This document shows positions 48,153-57,379 of a DNA stretch of 64,000 nt, piece by piece. Below the pieces are notes generated by a model, which ran no database searches, was not told the origin of the DNA, and saw nothing but the letters and a program-made list of their open reading frames with translations. This stretch comes from Kitasatospora herbaricolor. GTDB taxonomy: Bacteria > Actinomycetota > Actinomycetes > Streptomycetales > Streptomycetaceae. Location of the stretch: positions 7,029,501 to 7,093,500 of the forward strand of contig NZ_JAUSVA010000002.1 in assembly GCF_030813695.1 (NCBI RefSeq). Reading direction: 5' to 3'. Both the position numbers and the translations under genes were made by a program. The stretch's first letter is position 1; each line of letters starts with the position of its first letter.

Positions 48153-49520
48153 ATGACAACGGGACCTGACAGCGCCACCGCCCACGCCTGGACCGCGCTC
48201 GGTGGCGACGAGGCACTGCTGGAGCGGGTCGCCTTCCACGGCCCGCCGGGCCTGCCGGACGACCGGCTGCCGGTGCGGGAGCTGGCGCGGGCCACGGTGG
48301 CGGCGTGCTCGCTCGCCGCGGCCGAACTCACCGCGGCCCGGGGCGGGCGGGCCGTGCCCGGCGTCCGGGTCGACGAGGGCGCGGTCGCCACCGCCTTCGT
48401 CAGCGAACGCCATCTGCGGATCGACGGCCGGCCGGCGACCACCTTCGCGCCGCTCTCGGGCTTCTGGCGGAGCGCCGACGGCTGGGTCCGCACCCATGCC
48501 AACTACCCGCACCACCGCGCCCGGCTGCTGGCCACCCTCGGCCTCCCGGACGGCGAGGACGAGGCCGCCGTCCGCAAGCTGGCGGCGGCCCTGCGCGAGC
48601 TGCCCGGCGAGCAGGCCCAGGAGCGGGCGTACGCGGCGGGCGCACTGGTCGTCGCGGTGGCGGCCCCGGGGCCGCCGGCCGGACACCCGCTGGTCGGGAC
48701 CGTCCGCGTCGGCGAGGCCGCCGCCCGGCCGCTCGCCGACGCGCCGCTGCCCTGCACCGGGATCCGGGTCCTCGACCTCACCCGGGTGATCGCCGGCCCG
48801 GTCGCCGCCCGCACCCTGGCGCTGTTCGGTGCCGACGTGCTCCGGATCGACCCGCCGCACCTCCCGGAGTCCGCGGACGCGCACGCGGACACCGGCTTCG
48901 GCAAGCGCTCCACGCGCCTCGACCTGGCCGCCCCCGCCGACCGGGCCGTCTTCGAGGACCTGCTGGGCACGGCCGACGTCGTCCTCACCGGCTACCGCCC
49001 GGGCGCCCTGGACCGCCTGGGCCTCGCGCCCGAGGCCCTGTCGGAGCGGCGGCCCGGCCTGGTCGTCGGGCAGCTCGACGCCTGGGGCCGGAGCGGCCCG
49101 TGGGCCGGACGGCGCGGCTTCGACAGCCTGGTCCAGGCGGGCACCGGCATCGCCGCGATCGAGGCCGGCCCGGACGGCAGCCCCGGGGTGCTGCCCGCCC
49201 AGGCCCTGGACCACGGCACCGGCTACCTGCTGGCCGCCGCCGTCCTGCGTGCCCTGACCGACCGCGGCGCCTCGGGCGGCGGCCGTCTCCTGCGGCTCTC
49301 CCTGGCGGGCACTGCCGACTGGCTGCTGCACGGCATCCGGCGGCCCGCCGCCGCGGGGGGCGCCGCCGGGCCGGCCGACCCCGATCCGTGGCTCGCCGAA
49401 CGGGACTCCGCGATCGGCCGGCTGCGGTACGCGCTGCCCCCGGCCGGGTACGAGGGCGGGCCCGCCGACTGGTCCCGCCCGCCGGGGCCCTGGGGCACCG
49501 ACGCGCCGGTCTGGGCCTAA
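48153..49520 (+). CDS. class III (CaiB/BaiF-type) CoA transferase
   Basis: A 455-residue member of the family III CoA-transferases. The second half has the pattern LPCTGIRVLDLTRVIAGPVAARTLALFGADVLRIDPP, FGKRSTRLDLAAPADRAVFEDLLGTADVVLTGYRPGALDRLGL and RPGLVVGQLDAWGRSGPWAGRRGFDSLVQAGTGIA. The conserved Asp nucleophile is not at its usual place that I can see, so activity is not certain. The N-terminal 200 residues are a looser copy. No Shine-Dalgarno precedes the ATG, and CACAAT lies eight bases upstream, so a leaderless transcript is possible. GCCGCCCGCGGGCGGC, a perfect 16-bp palindrome, is at 48116-48131. Confidence 0.85.
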   Translation: MTTGPDSATAHAWTALGGDEALLERVAFHGPPGLPDDRLPVRELARATVAACSLAAAELTAARGGRAVPGVRVDEGAVATAFVSERHLRIDGRPATTFAPLSGFWRSADGWVRTHANYPHHRARLLATLGLPDGEDEAAVRKLAAALRELPGEQAQERAYAAGALVVAVAAPGPPAGHPLVGTVRVGEAAARPLADAPLPCTGIRVLDLTRVIAGPVAARTLALFGADVLRIDPPHLPESADAHADTGFGKRSTRLDLAAPADRAVFEDLLGTADVVLTGYRPGALDRLGLAPEALSERRPGLVVGQLDAWGRSGPWAGRRGFDSLVQAGTGIAAIEAGPDGSPGVLPAQALDHGTGYLLAAAVLRALTDRGASGGGRLLRLSLAGTADWLLHGIRRPAAAGGAAGPADPDPWLAERDSAIGRLRYALPPAGYEGGPADWSRPPGPWGTDAPVWA

Positions 49521-49658
49521 GGCCCCGAGGGCGCAGCCGGGCCGCGGGCACCGGGCCTGACGGCGTCACGGCTGCCCGGAGGCGGGCCGGTGGCTGTGTA
49601 CGCCCCGGTCGCCGCTGGACCGCCGAGGCCTTCGCCGGGACGACGGCGGACACGGGCG

Positions 49659-50384
49659 TCAGCCGCTGAGCCCGGTGACCCGCATGGTGATGTTGAGCCG
49701 CCCGGCGGCCAGGCCGCTGGCCGGGTCGCAGGTGCCCGGGCGCACCTTCGGCACGCCGTGGTACGCGAAGCGGGACGGGCCGCCGAACACGAACAGGTCG
49801 CCGGAGGCCAGTTCGACGTCCGTCCAGGGCCTGGTGCGGTTCTCGGTGTTGCCGAACCGGAAGACGCAGGTGTCCCCGATGCTCAGCGAGACCACCGGGG
49901 CGGCGGACTTCTCGTCCTTGTCCTGGTGCATCCCCAGCTTCGCCTCGCCCTGGTAGAAGTTGATCAGCGCGGTGTCGGGCGTCCAGTCCTCGCCGGCCGC
50001 CGGGTCCTGGTAGGCCTCGACGAGCGCGCGGCGGCCCAGTTCCACCATCCAGCCGGGGAAGGGCGCCACCGGAAGGCCGTTCACGTCCTCCGCGATCCGG
50101 GTGTAGCGGTACGGCAGCCAGTGCCAGCCGATGCAGACCGTCTGCACCGACATCACGCCGCCGCGCGGCAGCCTGGTGTGCCGGATCGGCACCGGTCCGA
50201 CGGCCCAGCCCCGGCAGGCGGCGACCAGCTCCCGCTGCCGGTCGAGGTCCAGCCAGCCCGGGACGTGGACCGCGCCCGGGGCGATCTCCGTCCGGGTGCC
50301 GGGCGCGGGCCGGCCGCCGGTGCCCCGACCGGCCCCGGGGCGGGCGCCGGGAAGGGGGTCGGGGAGAGGGAAGAGCGCGTCCAC
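49659..50384 (-). CDS. alkB: AlkB family alpha-ketoglutarate-dependent DNA repair dioxygenase
   Basis: A 241-residue Fe(II)/2-oxoglutarate dioxygenase. The iron ligands are His 153 and Asp 155 (HQDKD) and His 209 (YHGV); Arg 229 and Arg 235 (RLNITMR) bind 2-oxoglutarate. INFYQG precedes the HxD motif, as in E. coli AlkB. It would demethylate 1-methyladenine and 3-methylcytosine in DNA. The GTG has AGGA eight bases upstream. Located 40 bases downstream of the ogt gene on the same strand: a small DNA alkylation repair operon. Confidence 0.92.
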   Translation of the reverse strand: MDALFPLPDPLPGARPGAGRGTGGRPAPGTRTEIAPGAVHVPGWLDLDRQRELVAACRGWAVGPVPIRHTRLPRGGVMSVQTVCIGWHWLPYRYTRIAEDVNGLPVAPFPGWMVELGRRALVEAYQDPAAGEDWTPDTALINFYQGEAKLGMHQDKDEKSAAPVVSLSIGDTCVFRFGNTENRTRPWTDVELASGDLFVFGGPSRFAYHGVPKVRPGTCDPASGLAAGRLNITMRVTGLSG

Positions 50385-50424
50385 AGCCGCCGTCCTGCCG
50401 TTCCTGGTTCCTTGCCTGGTCCTG

Positions 50425-50958
50425 CTACGAGGATGCTACGGACTCCGGTCGGCCGGCCAGGGCGGCCGCCGCGCCCTCCAGGACGAGCAGCTGTCGCTTG
50501 CGCTCCGTCCCGCCCGCGTAGCCGGTCAGCGAGCCGTCCGCGCCGATCACCCGGTGGCACGGGCGGACGATCATCAACGGGTTGGCCCCGTTGGCGGCCC
50601 CCACGGCCCGCGCACCGTTCGGCAGGCCCAGCTCGGCGGCCAGCCGGCCGTACGTGGTGGTGCTCCCGTACGGGATGGCGTCCAGGGCAGCCCAGACCCG
50701 GCGCTGGAAGTCGGTGCCGGTGACCGTGCACTCCAGGTCGAACCGGGTCAGTTCGCCGTCGAAGTACCGGGCGAACCGGTCGGCGATCACCTCGAACGCC
50801 GCCGGGTCGCGCCGCCAGTCGGGGCGGACGGTCACGGCACGTCCGGTCCCCGGTACGCAGGCGGCCGCCAGCGCGGTGCCGCCGACCGCGGTCGGGGACT
50901 CCTCTCCCACCAGCAGCAGGGTGCCCAGCGGGCTGTCGATCGTGGTGTGGACAGTCAT
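50425..50958 (-). CDS. ogt: methylated-DNA-[protein]-cysteine S-methyltransferase
   Basis: A 177-residue O6-alkylguanine-DNA alkyltransferase. The acceptor Cys is Cys 134 in PCHRV. The helix-turn-helix part is FQRRVWAALDAIPYGSTTTYGRLAAELG, including the arginine finger region, with GAANGANPLMIVRPCHRVIGADGSLTGYAGG. Removes alkyl groups from O6-guanine in a suicide reaction. The ATG codes MTVHTTIDSPLGTLLLVG, typical of the family. First gene of the pair with alkB. Confidence 0.95.
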   Translation of the reverse strand: MTVHTTIDSPLGTLLLVGEESPTAVGGTALAAACVPGTGRAVTVRPDWRRDPAAFEVIADRFARYFDGELTRFDLECTVTGTDFQRRVWAALDAIPYGSTTTYGRLAAELGLPNGARAVGAANGANPLMIVRPCHRVIGADGSLTGYAGGTERKRQLLVLEGAAAALAGRPESVASS

Positions 50959-51204
50959 CTCAGCCGTCGTCCTGTTCGTGCGTCCTCGGTGTCCTTCACC
51001 ACCACTCTGCGGGTTCCGCCTGGTCGTGTCCGGCGGAAATCGGACACGACCCTTCCCGCACGACCCTTCCCGGACCGGGCCGCTGCGCGACCGGGCCGGG
51101 GAAGGTCGGCCCGGTGGCCTCCGGTCCTGCCCGGCCCGGGAGATCTCCCCCTGGTCATCCGGCCGTCACCCGGAACACCCCTCGCAGCACTAGGATCTGA
51201 CGAT

Positions 51205-53142
51205 ATGACTCATGAAGGGTGGGGGAGCCCCTCGGTCGAGCCGCCGCAGCAGCACTACATCGTGTGCGGCGGCAACGCGCTGGCCCACCGGCTGGTCCTG
51301 GAGCTCGTCGAGCAGTACGACGTCCCGGTCGTGGCCCTCGTCCCCGACCGCACCCGGGACCACGCCCCGCGGATCGAACAGATCCCCGGTGTCGCGGCCG
51401 TCGTGGAGTACACCAGCCTCACCGACGAGGCACTGCGGGCGGCCCGGGTGGAGACCGCCCGCGGGATCGCGCTCGTCGACGGCAGCGACCAGGACCACAT
51501 CCACGCGGCGCTCAGCGCCCAGGGCCACAACCCCGGTATCCGGATCGTGCTGCGGATGTTCAACCAGCGCCTCGGCGACAACATCGAGCGCCTGCTGTAC
51601 AACGGCACCGCGCTCTCCGGCTCCGCCACCGCCGCCCCCGCCTTCGCCAACGCCGCGCTCGCCCGCCCCAACTCCGTCCGGGTCGGCGACCGCTTCCTGT
51701 ACGTCGCCTACGACGAGGACATCGACGCCGGCCAGGTCTGCGTGGTCGCGGACCGGATCGACCGGCAGGACCTCGGCCGGCTGCGCCTGCTGCCCGACCT
51801 CGGCGGCCGGTCCGCCGAGTTCGTCGAACTGGCCCGGCGGTTCGGCGACGACGGCCCGGTCCGCCCCGCGGGCGGGCCGGCCGGGGCGTCGGAGCCCGGC
51901 GTGGACCCGGAGCCGGCGGCCTCGGATCCCGCCCCTGAATCACGACCCGAACCTGAATCAGGACCCGCCCCCGAAGCAGGACCCGAACCTGAACCCGCCC
52001 CCGCCCCCGAACCCGTCGCGGACCCCGCGGCCGGGGTGGCCGCCCTGCAGAGCCTGCCGAGTGAGCCGTCCGTCCGGATCCCGTGGTTCCGGCGGCTGCG
52101 CTGGCGGCTGCTCGACACCCTGCGCTACGTCACCAGCGCCCGGTTGAGGCTGGTCCTGCTCACCGCGCTGGCCGCCGTCCTCTTCTCCTTCGCGGTGATC
52201 TGGTACCTCAACCGCGACTTCGGCTGGACGCTCTACCTGGCCCTGCTGGACCTCGCCGGCGCCGCCCAGCCCGACCAGCCCGGAGGGGGCGCCGGCGGCA
52301 CCGGGGGGACCTGGCAGCGGGTCGCGCAGGTCGTCATCACGTTCTGCGGCATCACCTTCGCCCCGGTGGCCACCGCGATCATGGTGGAGGTGCTCGCCTC
52401 CGGCCGCCGCGGCCCGGCCCGCAACCCCGGCGCCGGCACCCGCGACCACGTCGTGGTGGTGGGCCTCGGCAACGTGGGCACCCGGGTGGCGGCCCTGGTG
52501 CACGAACTCGGGGTCCCGGTGGTCTGCGTCGAACGCGACCCGCAGGCCCGGGGCGTCGCCGCCGTCCGCACCCTGGGGATCCCGGTGGTGGTCGGGGACG
52601 CCACCCTGGAGACCCAGCTGCGCCGGGCCCGGATCCACCGCGCCCGGGCGGTGGTCGCCGTCACCAACGACGACGCGGCCAACCTGGAGGCCGCCCTGGA
52701 GGCCCGCGCCGTCCGGCCGGGACTGCGGGTCGTGCTGCGGCTCTTCGACGACAACTTCGCCCACCACGTCTACGCGACCCTGGACAACGCGGCCTCGCGT
52801 TCGGTCTCCTACCTGTCCGCCCCGGCCTTCGCGGCCGCCCTGATGGGGCGTGAGGTGCTCGGCACCCTCTCGGTCTTCCGGCACGTCCTGCTGATCGCCG
52901 AACTGCGGGCCGACGAGGGCAGCGGGCTGGTCGGCATGAACCAGCACGACATCGAGGACCCGGGCGGGGTGCGGGTGATCGCCGTCCGGCCGGCCCGGCG
53001 TCCGCGGGAGTACCTCTGGAACCACCCCGACCGCACCCGGCGGCTGGTGCCGGGCGACCGGGTGGTGGTCGCCGCCACCCGGAGCGGCCTGGCCCGGCTC
53101 AACACCCCGGTGCCCGGAGCCGACCGGCCGGGCACCCGGTAG
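51205..53142 (+). CDS. two-RCK NAD-binding channel-like protein
   Basis: A 645-residue protein. Two TrkA-N/RCK-like Rossmann domains flank a two-helix membrane core. RCK1: HYIVCGGNALAHRLVLEL near residues 17-34. A Pro/Glu linker (about 230-280) follows. TM1 is near 314-336 and TM2 near 373-397. RCK2 begins HVVVVGLGNVGTRVAAL near 414. The pore segment between the helices is LLDLAGAAQPDQPGG and lacks the potassium filter TVGYG. Actinobacterial homologues with a conserved AGAAQPD-like stretch exist; they are often annotated potassium channel or NAD-binding protein. It may form an unusual ion channel. AGGA precedes the ATG. Confidence 0.85.
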   Translation: MTHEGWGSPSVEPPQQHYIVCGGNALAHRLVLELVEQYDVPVVALVPDRTRDHAPRIEQIPGVAAVVEYTSLTDEALRAARVETARGIALVDGSDQDHIHAALSAQGHNPGIRIVLRMFNQRLGDNIERLLYNGTALSGSATAAPAFANAALARPNSVRVGDRFLYVAYDEDIDAGQVCVVADRIDRQDLGRLRLLPDLGGRSAEFVELARRFGDDGPVRPAGGPAGASEPGVDPEPAASDPAPESRPEPESGPAPEAGPEPEPAPAPEPVADPAAGVAALQSLPSEPSVRIPWFRRLRWRLLDTLRYVTSARLRLVLLTALAAVLFSFAVIWYLNRDFGWTLYLALLDLAGAAQPDQPGGGAGGTGGTWQRVAQVVITFCGITFAPVATAIMVEVLASGRRGPARNPGAGTRDHVVVVGLGNVGTRVAALVHELGVPVVCVERDPQARGVAAVRTLGIPVVVGDATLETQLRRARIHRARAVVAVTNDDAANLEAALEARAVRPGLRVVLRLFDDNFAHHVYATLDNAASRSVSYLSAPAFAAALMGREVLGTLSVFRHVLLIAELRADEGSGLVGMNQHDIEDPGGVRVIAVRPARRPREYLWNHPDRTRRLVPGDRVVVAATRSGLARLNTPVPGADRPGTR

Positions 53143-53184
53143 GGGCCGCGGCCGGGCCCACCCGGGCGGCCGCAGCGCGGCCCC
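53142..53184. terminator. inverted repeat between convergent genes
   Basis: GGGGCCGCG (53142-53150, beginning inside the TAG stop) pairs with CGCGGCCCC (53176-53184). It lies between the RCK protein stop and the convergent enoyl-CoA hydratase gene stop. Confidence 0.4.
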
Positions 53185-53201
53185 GGGCGGGCGCACCGGG
53201 C

Positions 53202-53993
53202 TCAGCGGTGCCGGAAGTCCGGGGTGCGCTTCTCGGCGAAGGCCGCCATGCCCTCCTTCTGGTCGGCCGTCGCGAACGCCGCGTGGAACAGCCGGCGCTC
53301 GAACCTGACCCCCTCCGCGAGGGTGGTCTCGAAGGCCCGGTTCACGCTCTCCTTCATCATGATCGCGGCCGGCGCGGACATCGCCGCCACGGTCTCCGCA
53401 GTGGCGAGCGCCTCCGCCAGCAGCTCGGCCGCGGGGACGATCCGGGAGACCAGCCCGGCCCGCTCGGCCTCCTCCGCACCCATCATCCGGCCGGTCAGGC
53501 AGAGCTCCATGGCCTTGGCCTTGCCGATCGCCCTGGTCAGGCGCTGCGAGCCGCCGATCCCGGGGATGACACCGAGCTTGATCTCCGGCTGCCCGAACTT
53601 GGCGGTGTCCGCCGCCAGCAGGATGTCGCAGAGCATCGCCAGCTCGCAGCCGCCGCCCAGCGCGAAGCCGGCGACCGCCGCGACCACCGGCTTGCGCAGC
53701 TGCCCGAGCCGGTCCCACGGCCCCAGCCAGTCGTCCAGGTAGACGTCCGGGAAGCCGTTGCCCTGCATCTCCTTGATGTCGGCGCCCGCCGCGAAGGCCT
53801 TCTCCGAGCCGGTGACGACCAGACAGCCGATCCCCGGGTCCCGGTCGAAGGCGGTGGCGGCCGTGACCACCTCGTTCATCAGCTGGTTGTTGAGCGCGTT
53901 GAGCGCCTTGGGACGGTTGAGGGTGATCAGGCCGACCCGGCCCTTGCGCTCGACGAGGATGGTCTCGTACTCGGTCGACATGTCGTCGGTCAT
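53202..53993 (-). CDS. enoyl-CoA hydratase/isomerase
   Basis: A 263-residue crotonase. Oxyanion-hole and active-site patterns are visible: GSEKAFAAGADIKEM, VAGFALGGGCELAMLCDILLAADTAKFGQPEIKLGVIPGIGGSQRLTRAIG. The Glu pair of the hydratases is at GCELAM and QPEIKLGV. I chose the ATG at 53993 (MTDDMSTEYE) for GGGAG nine bases before it; ATG at 53999 is possible. Hydrates 2-enoyl-CoA in fatty acid or branched-chain amino acid breakdown. The 3-hydroxyisobutyryl-CoA hydrolase gene is upstream on the same strand with a 107-bp gap. Confidence 0.93.
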   Translation of the reverse strand: MTDDMSTEYETILVERKGRVGLITLNRPKALNALNNQLMNEVVTAATAFDRDPGIGCLVVTGSEKAFAAGADIKEMQGNGFPDVYLDDWLGPWDRLGQLRKPVVAAVAGFALGGGCELAMLCDILLAADTAKFGQPEIKLGVIPGIGGSQRLTRAIGKAKAMELCLTGRMMGAEEAERAGLVSRIVPAAELLAEALATAETVAAMSAPAAIMMKESVNRAFETTLAEGVRFERRLFHAAFATADQKEGMAAFAEKRTPDFRHR

Positions 53994-54100
53994 CGCCATT
54001 GACTCCCATTCCCTGCTCCGGCGGCACGAGGCGCGCCCTGACGGTCCCACGATCCACGACGGGCCCCGCCGGGCGCCAGTCTTGGCATGCGAGACGGTGG

Positions 54101-55150
54101 TCACCAGCCGGCGGCCGGGGCCAGCCCGAGTTCGTCCGCCCCGCGCGGGGCGAAGAAGCGGTCCACGTCGGCCGCGGTGACCTCGGCGAGGGTGGCGGGG
54201 GACCAGTGCGGGTCACGGTCCTTGTCGACCACCTGGGCCCGGATTCCCTCGACCAGGTCGGGGGCGTCCAGGGCGGCGCAGGAGACCCGGTACTCCTGGT
54301 CCAGCGCGGCCTCCAGCGAGTCGAGGCCGCGGGCCCGGCGCAGCGCGGCGAGGGTGACCTTCAGCGCCGTCGGCGACTTGGCCAGGATCTGCTCGGCGGC
54401 CTCCTTGGCCTCGGGGACGCCGGCGGCGAGCAGCCGCTCCACGATCTCCTCGACGGTGTCGGCCGCGTAGCAGGAGTCGATCCAGTCGCGCTGGCCGGCC
54501 AGGCCCGCGGCCGGGGCGGGCCCGGCGAACTCCCGCAGGGCCTCGGCCGGTTCGCCGCCGGCCAGAGCGGCGGTGAAGGCGGCCAGCCGGGTGCCGGGGA
54601 CGAAGTGGTCGGCGAAGCCGCAGAGCAGCGCGTCCCCGGCGTCCATCGAGGTGGCGGTGAGGCCCAGGTGGGTGCCGAGTTCGCCGGGTGCGCGGGCCAG
54701 CAGCAGGCTGCCGCCGACGTCCGGGACGAGCCCGATCCGGGTCTCGGGCATCGCCACGGTGGAGCGCTCGGTGACGATCCGCACGCCGGCGTGGGCGGAG
54801 AGGCCGACCCCGCCGCCCATGGTGATGCCGTCCATCACCGCGACGTACGGCTTGGGGTAGCGGGCGATCAGCGCGTTCAGCCGGTACTCGTCCCGGAAGA
54901 ACGCGCGGGCGCCGGCCCCGCCGGCCTTGGCGTCGTCGTGGATGGCCCGGATGTCCGCGCCCGCGCAGAGGCCGCGTTCGCCGGCGCCGGTGAGTACGAC
55001 GGTGGCGACCGAGTCGTCCCCGGCCCAGGCGTCGAGCGCCTCGCGGACGGCGGTCAGCATGCCGTGGGTGAGCGAGTTGAGGGCGCGCGGGCGGTCCAGC
55101 ACGATCCGGCCGGCCCGGCCGTCCCTGTGCAGCTGTACCTCGGTGGTCAT
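54101..55150 (-). CDS. 3-hydroxyisobutyryl-CoA hydrolase (crotonase family)
   Basis: A 349-residue crotonase-fold enzyme of the HIBYL-CoA hydrolase type: LDRPRALNSLTHGML, GERGLCAGADIRAIH, VMDGITMGGGVGLSAHAGVRIVTERSTVAMPETRIGLVPDVGGSLLLARAPGELGTHLGLTA. The C-terminal half ends in the family's EEYR-like and WSPATLAEVTAADVDRFFAP pattern. Hydrolyses 3-hydroxyisobutyryl-CoA in valine catabolism. The ATG at 55150 has GGGAG seven bases upstream. It is a likely partner of the adjacent hydratase; no other valine-pathway gene is visible. Confidence 0.92.
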   Translation of the reverse strand: MTTEVQLHRDGRAGRIVLDRPRALNSLTHGMLTAVREALDAWAGDDSVATVVLTGAGERGLCAGADIRAIHDDAKAGGAGARAFFRDEYRLNALIARYPKPYVAVMDGITMGGGVGLSAHAGVRIVTERSTVAMPETRIGLVPDVGGSLLLARAPGELGTHLGLTATSMDAGDALLCGFADHFVPGTRLAAFTAALAGGEPAEALREFAGPAPAAGLAGQRDWIDSCYAADTVEEIVERLLAAGVPEAKEAAEQILAKSPTALKVTLAALRRARGLDSLEAALDQEYRVSCAALDAPDLVEGIRAQVVDKDRDPHWSPATLAEVTAADVDRFFAPRGADELGLAPAAGW

Positions 55151-55277
55151 CGGGCCGCTCCCTCCGCTCGGTGCCGGTTCAAGATCTCCCCGACACCGTA
55201 CCCGGCCCGGTGGCGCGGCCGGCCGGGCCGGGTACAGGCGGCACGAGGCCCGCACCGCCGGGCCGGCCCAGGGCGAG

Positions 55278-56498
55278 TCAGGGCAGGACGCGGCCGGTGA
55301 CCTCGCCGAAGCCGATCACGGCGCCGTCCGGGCCCGGCGCGGTCGCCGAGATGGTGACCTCGTCGTCGTTCTCCAGGAAGGCCCGGGTGCTGCCGTCGGG
55401 CAGCTTGACCGGGTCCTCGCCGTTCCAGGTCAGCTCGATCAGCGCGCCGCGGGTCTCCTTCCCGGGGCCGCTGACCGTCCCGGAGGCGAACAGGTCGCCG
55501 GTGCGCAGCGAGGCGCCGTTGGCGGTCATCTGGGCGAGCTGCTGGGCACCGGTCCAGTACATGGTGGCGAAGGGCGGCCGCGAGACGGTGTGCCCGTTCA
55601 GCCGGACCTCCATGGCGATGTCCAGCCCCCAGGGCTCGCCGCCCCGGTCGTCCAGGTACGGCAGCGGCTCGACGTCGCGGGCCGGCGGCGCCACCCGGGC
55701 GTGCTCCAGCGCCTCCAGCGGGACGATCCACGGCGAGACCGAGGTGGCGAAGGACTTCCCCAGGAACGGGCCGAGCGGCACGTACTCCCAGGCCTGGATG
55801 TCGCGCGCGGACCAGTCGTTGACCAGGCAGACGCCGAACACGTGCTCGGCGAAGCCGTCCATCGGTACGGGCGTGCCGAGCTCGGACGGGGTGCCCACGA
55901 CGAAGCCGATCTCGGCCTCGATGTCCAGGCGCCTGGTCGGCCCGAAGTCCGGTACGGCGTCGGTGGGCGCCTTGCGCTGCCCGTGCGGGCGGACCACCGG
56001 GGTGCCGGAGACCACCACGGTGCCGGCCCGCCCGTGGTAACCGATCGGCAGGTGCTTCCAGTTGGGGGTGAGCGGCTCGGCGCCGGGGCGGAAGATCCGG
56101 CCCAGATTGGTGGCGTGGTGCTCGGAGGCGTAGAAGTCGACGTAGTCGGCGACCTCGAACGGCAGGTGCATGGTGGCCTCGGCCACCGGCACCAGCAGCG
56201 GCGAGAGCGCGTCCCGGTAGGTCTCGTCGGTGAGCCAGGCCGTCAGCCCGGCCCGGATCTGCGCCCAGGCCGGGCGTCCGGCGGCCAGCAGCGGGCCCAG
56301 CGAGTCGGCGTCGAGCAGGACCGAGGGCACCCCGGCGGCCCGGGCCGCGCCGCCCGCGTCGAGCACGAAGTCGCCGATCCGCACGCCGATCCGGCGCCGG
56401 CCCGGGCGGGCCGCGGTGCTGAAGACCCCGTACGGGAGGTTGTGCACGCCGAACGGCGAGTCCTGCGCGGAGGCGAGCCAGGAGCGGGCGGTGGTCAA
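55278..56498 (-). CDS. fahA: fumarylacetoacetase
   Basis: A 406-residue FAH-fold enzyme: metal and active-site pattern DFYASEHHATNLGRIFRPGAEPLTPNWKHLPIGYHGRAG, AEIGFVVG, FGVCLVNDWSARDIQAWEYVPLGPFLGKSFATSVSPWIVP and TSGTVSGPGKETRGALIELTWNG (approximate spacing). It splits fumarylacetoacetate to fumarate and acetoacetate. The start is TTG at 56498 with GGAGG six bases upstream, overlapping the stop of the upstream gene (TTGA), so translation is coupled. Last gene of the tyrosine degradation run. Confidence 0.93.
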   Translation of the reverse strand: MTTARSWLASAQDSPFGVHNLPYGVFSTAARPGRRRIGVRIGDFVLDAGGAARAAGVPSVLLDADSLGPLLAAGRPAWAQIRAGLTAWLTDETYRDALSPLLVPVAEATMHLPFEVADYVDFYASEHHATNLGRIFRPGAEPLTPNWKHLPIGYHGRAGTVVVSGTPVVRPHGQRKAPTDAVPDFGPTRRLDIEAEIGFVVGTPSELGTPVPMDGFAEHVFGVCLVNDWSARDIQAWEYVPLGPFLGKSFATSVSPWIVPLEALEHARVAPPARDVEPLPYLDDRGGEPWGLDIAMEVRLNGHTVSRPPFATMYWTGAQQLAQMTANGASLRTGDLFASGTVSGPGKETRGALIELTWNGEDPVKLPDGSTRAFLENDDEVTISATAPGPDGAVIGFGEVTGRVLP

Positions 56499-57379
56499 CG
56501 GTCCTCCAGGGGCGGTCGTGCGGGGGGTGTCAGCAGGCCGAGTCCGGCCAGGTCGTCCAGCGGTTCGGCGATGCTGCAGGTGCCGAAGGCGGTGAAGGAG
56601 GCGCGGGCCAGCTCCACCTGAGGTCCGGTCAGGGCCGATGCGGCGCCCGCGAGGATACCGCCCGACCGCTCCCGCAGGGCCAGCGCCGCGCCCTCCCGGC
56701 CGTCCTGCCGCGCGACGAAGGCGGCCAGCAGGACGTTCAGGAAGCCGTGGTGCTCGAAGCCGGTGGCCGGATCGGTGTGCCGGACGGCGTGGTGCAGGCC
56801 GGCCGTGCACTTGTACGGGATGCCGCGCTCGGCGCAGCCCGCCAGGAACCCCGCCAGCTCCCCCTCGTCGGGGAACGCCTCGGCGCTCAGCCCGCCGGTG
56901 CGGAACTTGGCCCGGTAGGGCGTCCCCGCGAGGACGTCCAGCGAGGCCTCCAGCCCGGCTCCGCGCGGGAGTTCCACGGCGGCGGGCACTCCGGCCGGCA
57001 GGTGCGCGTCCAGCGCCTCGACGGCCGCCCTGACGTCCGCGGCGGTGGGGCCGACGCCGCCGAGCTCCACGCCGGCCAACCGGATCCCGCCCGGTTCGAA
57101 GCCCGCCACCGTCCTCAGCGCGGCCGGCAGGGTCGCGCTGCCCCCCGGCAGCACGATCCCGACCCGCAGCGGGACCTCCGTCAGGTACGGCAACTCGCCG
57201 AGCCGGGCCGCCCCGCAGAGGAACGGCCCGACCGCGGCGGCGTACCAGGCGGTGCGGTGCGCGCGGTGCGCGGGCACCGCGAGGGCCGGCGGCAGGTCCC
57301 CCGGGGGGAAGACCGCCGCGTCGTCGAACAGGCCCCGGAACAGCGGCGGGACCTCCCCGCCCGGCGGCTGCGGGCTCAT
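56495..57379 (-). CDS. conserved unknown protein between hmgA and fahA
   Basis: A 294-residue protein I do not recognise. It has no TM segment or signal peptide. It begins MSPQPPGGEVPPLFRGLFDDAAVFPPGDLPPALAVPAHRAHRTAWYAAAVGPFLCG. The body is alpha/beta with a repeated hydrophobic-Gly pattern (LRVGIVLPGG; VPAAVELPRGAG; TPYRAKFRTGGLSAEAFP; GIPYKCTAGLHHAVRHTDPATGFEHHGFLNVLLAAF) that looks like a TIM-barrel-like fold. It overlaps hmgA (ATGA) and fahA (TTGA), so it is a fixed part of the operon. It may be a maleylacetoacetate isomerase substitute or an accessory; this is inference only. Confidence 0.75.
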   Translation of the reverse strand: MSPQPPGGEVPPLFRGLFDDAAVFPPGDLPPALAVPAHRAHRTAWYAAAVGPFLCGAARLGELPYLTEVPLRVGIVLPGGSATLPAALRTVAGFEPGGIRLAGVELGGVGPTAADVRAAVEALDAHLPAGVPAAVELPRGAGLEASLDVLAGTPYRAKFRTGGLSAEAFPDEGELAGFLAGCAERGIPYKCTAGLHHAVRHTDPATGFEHHGFLNVLLAAFVARQDGREGAALALRERSGGILAGAASALTGPQVELARASFTAFGTCSIAEPLDDLAGLGLLTPPARPPLEDR

